Made by a program: the position numbers and the translations under genes | Assembly (NCBI GenBank): GCA_902783515.1 | Contig: CACZRK010000456.1 | Location: 1-6,027 of the forward strand | Direction: 5' to 3' | DNA: 6,027 bases | Origin: an uncultured Coriobacteriaceae bacterium | GTDB lineage: Bacteria > Actinomycetota > Coriobacteriia > Coriobacteriales > UMGS124 | Notes under the pieces: generated by a model | What the model was told of the DNA's origin: nothing | Seen by the model: only the letters and a program-made list of their open reading frames with translations | Databases searched by the model: none | Part shown: positions 5,631 to 6,027 of the stretch, piece after piece | How the letters are laid out: each line of letters starts with the position of its first letter | How positions within the stretch are numbered: the stretch's first letter is position 1

Positions 5631-5681
5631 GGAAGCGCAGATGGCTAACTTCCAGGTCAGGTACGCTGCGCGTGAGGCGAC

Positions 5682-5702
5682 GACGCGTTGGGGGACGCGT
5701 TG
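5682..5702 (+). repeat. 9-bp direct repeat GACGCGTTG, two copies
   Basis: GACGCGTTG occurs at 5682-5690 and again at 5694-5702, a 12-base period. Each copy contains the palindrome ACGCGT. It lies in the divergent intergenic region, 58-78 bases before the Tat protein's start codon, where a regulator or promoter element would be expected. Confidence 0.4.
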
Positions 5703-5714
5703 ATCGACGTCATC

Positions 5715-5739
5715 GTCCCGCCCATAGGGAGGGCGGGAC
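5715..5739 (+). promoter_or_regulatory. Perfect 9-bp hairpin before the Tat protein gene
   Basis: GTCCCGCCC (5715-5723) is the exact reverse complement of GGGCGGGAC (5731-5739), with the 7-base loop ATAGGGA. The stem ends 20 bases before ATG 5760 and a few bases before the GGAAGGGGG ribosome binding region (about 5745-5753). It could be an operator, or an RNA hairpin affecting translation or mRNA stability; a terminator is less likely because no T-run follows. Confidence 0.45.
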
Positions 5740-5759
5740 CCACGGGAAGGGGGACCACC

Positions 5760-6027
5760 ATGGAGGACATCTCGCGCAGGGGCTTCGTCGGAGCGATGGG
5801 GGCGGGCCTGGTCGCGGGCGTCGGCTTCAGCGGCTCGGTCGTGAACGTCGCCGGCGCCAAGGAGGCGTCCGCGGCGAGGGACGCCAAGGCTGGCTCCGCG
5901 CCGGCCGACGACCCGACCTCGCAGCCGGGCGGCGTCCAGTGGTACGAGGACCAGGCAGCGGCGATCGCGGGCATCGACAAAGACTGGCAGGACCCGAGCA
6001 AGACCGACCCCGTCCTCAACGAGGTGA
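5760..6027 (+). CDS. Tat-exported protein, N-terminal fragment; possibly flavoprotein oxidoreductase
   Basis: The frame opens at ATG 5760, with a GGAAGGGGG stretch ending 6 bases before it, and runs to the window edge (89 codons) with strong third-position GC. Residues 4-10 read ISRRGFV, a twin-arginine motif (S-R-R-x-F), followed by a weakly hydrophobic Gly/Ala-rich segment to about residue 28. Possible signal-peptidase sites are after AGA (about 33) or ASA (about 38). Folded, cofactor-loaded substrates usually use this route. The next part is low-complexity Ala/Ser/Asp, then GGVQWYEDQAAAIAGI and a stretch ending DPVLNEV. No catalytic domain is reached. In Coriobacteriia such leaders very often precede FAD-dependent fumarate-reductase-like oxidoreductases, sometimes molybdopterin reductases, and divergence from a TetR regulator fits an inducible reductase. 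That product name is inference; only the export signal is seen. Confidence 0.7.
   Translation, partial: MEDISRRGFVGAMGAGLVAGVGFSGSVVNVAGAKEASAARDAKAGSAPADDPTSQPGGVQWYEDQAAAIAGIDKDWQDPSKTDPVLNEV

Noticed and set aside
5657..6019. A 120-codon minus-strand frame over the Tat protein region
   Set aside because: It is opposite the plus-strand frame with a twin-arginine leader and ribosome binding site; the mirror translation has no recognisable domain.

Overview
The window is very GC-rich apart from a short AT island near 503-540, and its genes strongly prefer G or C at third codon positions. The gene set points to a high-GC anaerobic actinobacterium, most likely class Coriobacteriia (Olsenella, Atopobium or Eggerthella relatives): an ECF sigma factor paired with a DUF4179-type membrane protein, an M29 aminopeptidase, a class II aldolase, and a TetR regulator divergent from a Tat-exported protein. 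The taxonomic placement is inference from gene content and style, not from a marker gene.

Layout. Bases 1-449 (+) hold the 3' part of a cyclophilin-like-fold protein whose start lies outside the window or is unclear. Bases 450-728 are non-coding, with an AT-rich promoter-like island containing a perfect 14-bp inverted repeat and, further down, two back-to-back hairpins. An ECF sigma factor (729-1379, +) and a one-pass membrane protein with a DUF4179-like extracytoplasmic part (1243-2358, +) form a two-gene unit, with the second probably the sigma factor's regulator. The two reading frames overlap by 137 bases, which is odd. One extra G in a GGGG run would replace this with a normal ATGA junction.

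A long GC-rich stem at 2376-2416 separates this unit from three genes on the minus strand. In order of transcription these are a TetR-family regulator (5559-4984), a class II fructose-bisphosphate-type aldolase (4728-3853) and an M29 aminopeptidase (3750-2446). Each gap between them holds a strong GC hairpin, so they look like separate or partially coupled units rather than one tight operon. The aldolase leader carries two inverted repeats that interlock and could form alternative RNA folds.

At the right end, TetR is divergent from a gene at 5760 (+) that starts with a clear twin-arginine signal and runs off the window. The gap between them holds a TetR -35-like box followed by a near-perfect palindrome (candidate autoregulatory operator), a 9-bp direct repeat and a perfect 9-bp hairpin just before the ribosome binding site. 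The simplest reading is a locally regulated, inducible exported protein, possibly a flavin-dependent reductase of the kind abundant in Coriobacteriia.

No RNA gene, CRISPR array or mobile element was recognised. I did not see a clearly new system. The most unusual points are the sigma/anti-sigma overlap, the aldolase leader and the regulatory architecture at 5611-5739.
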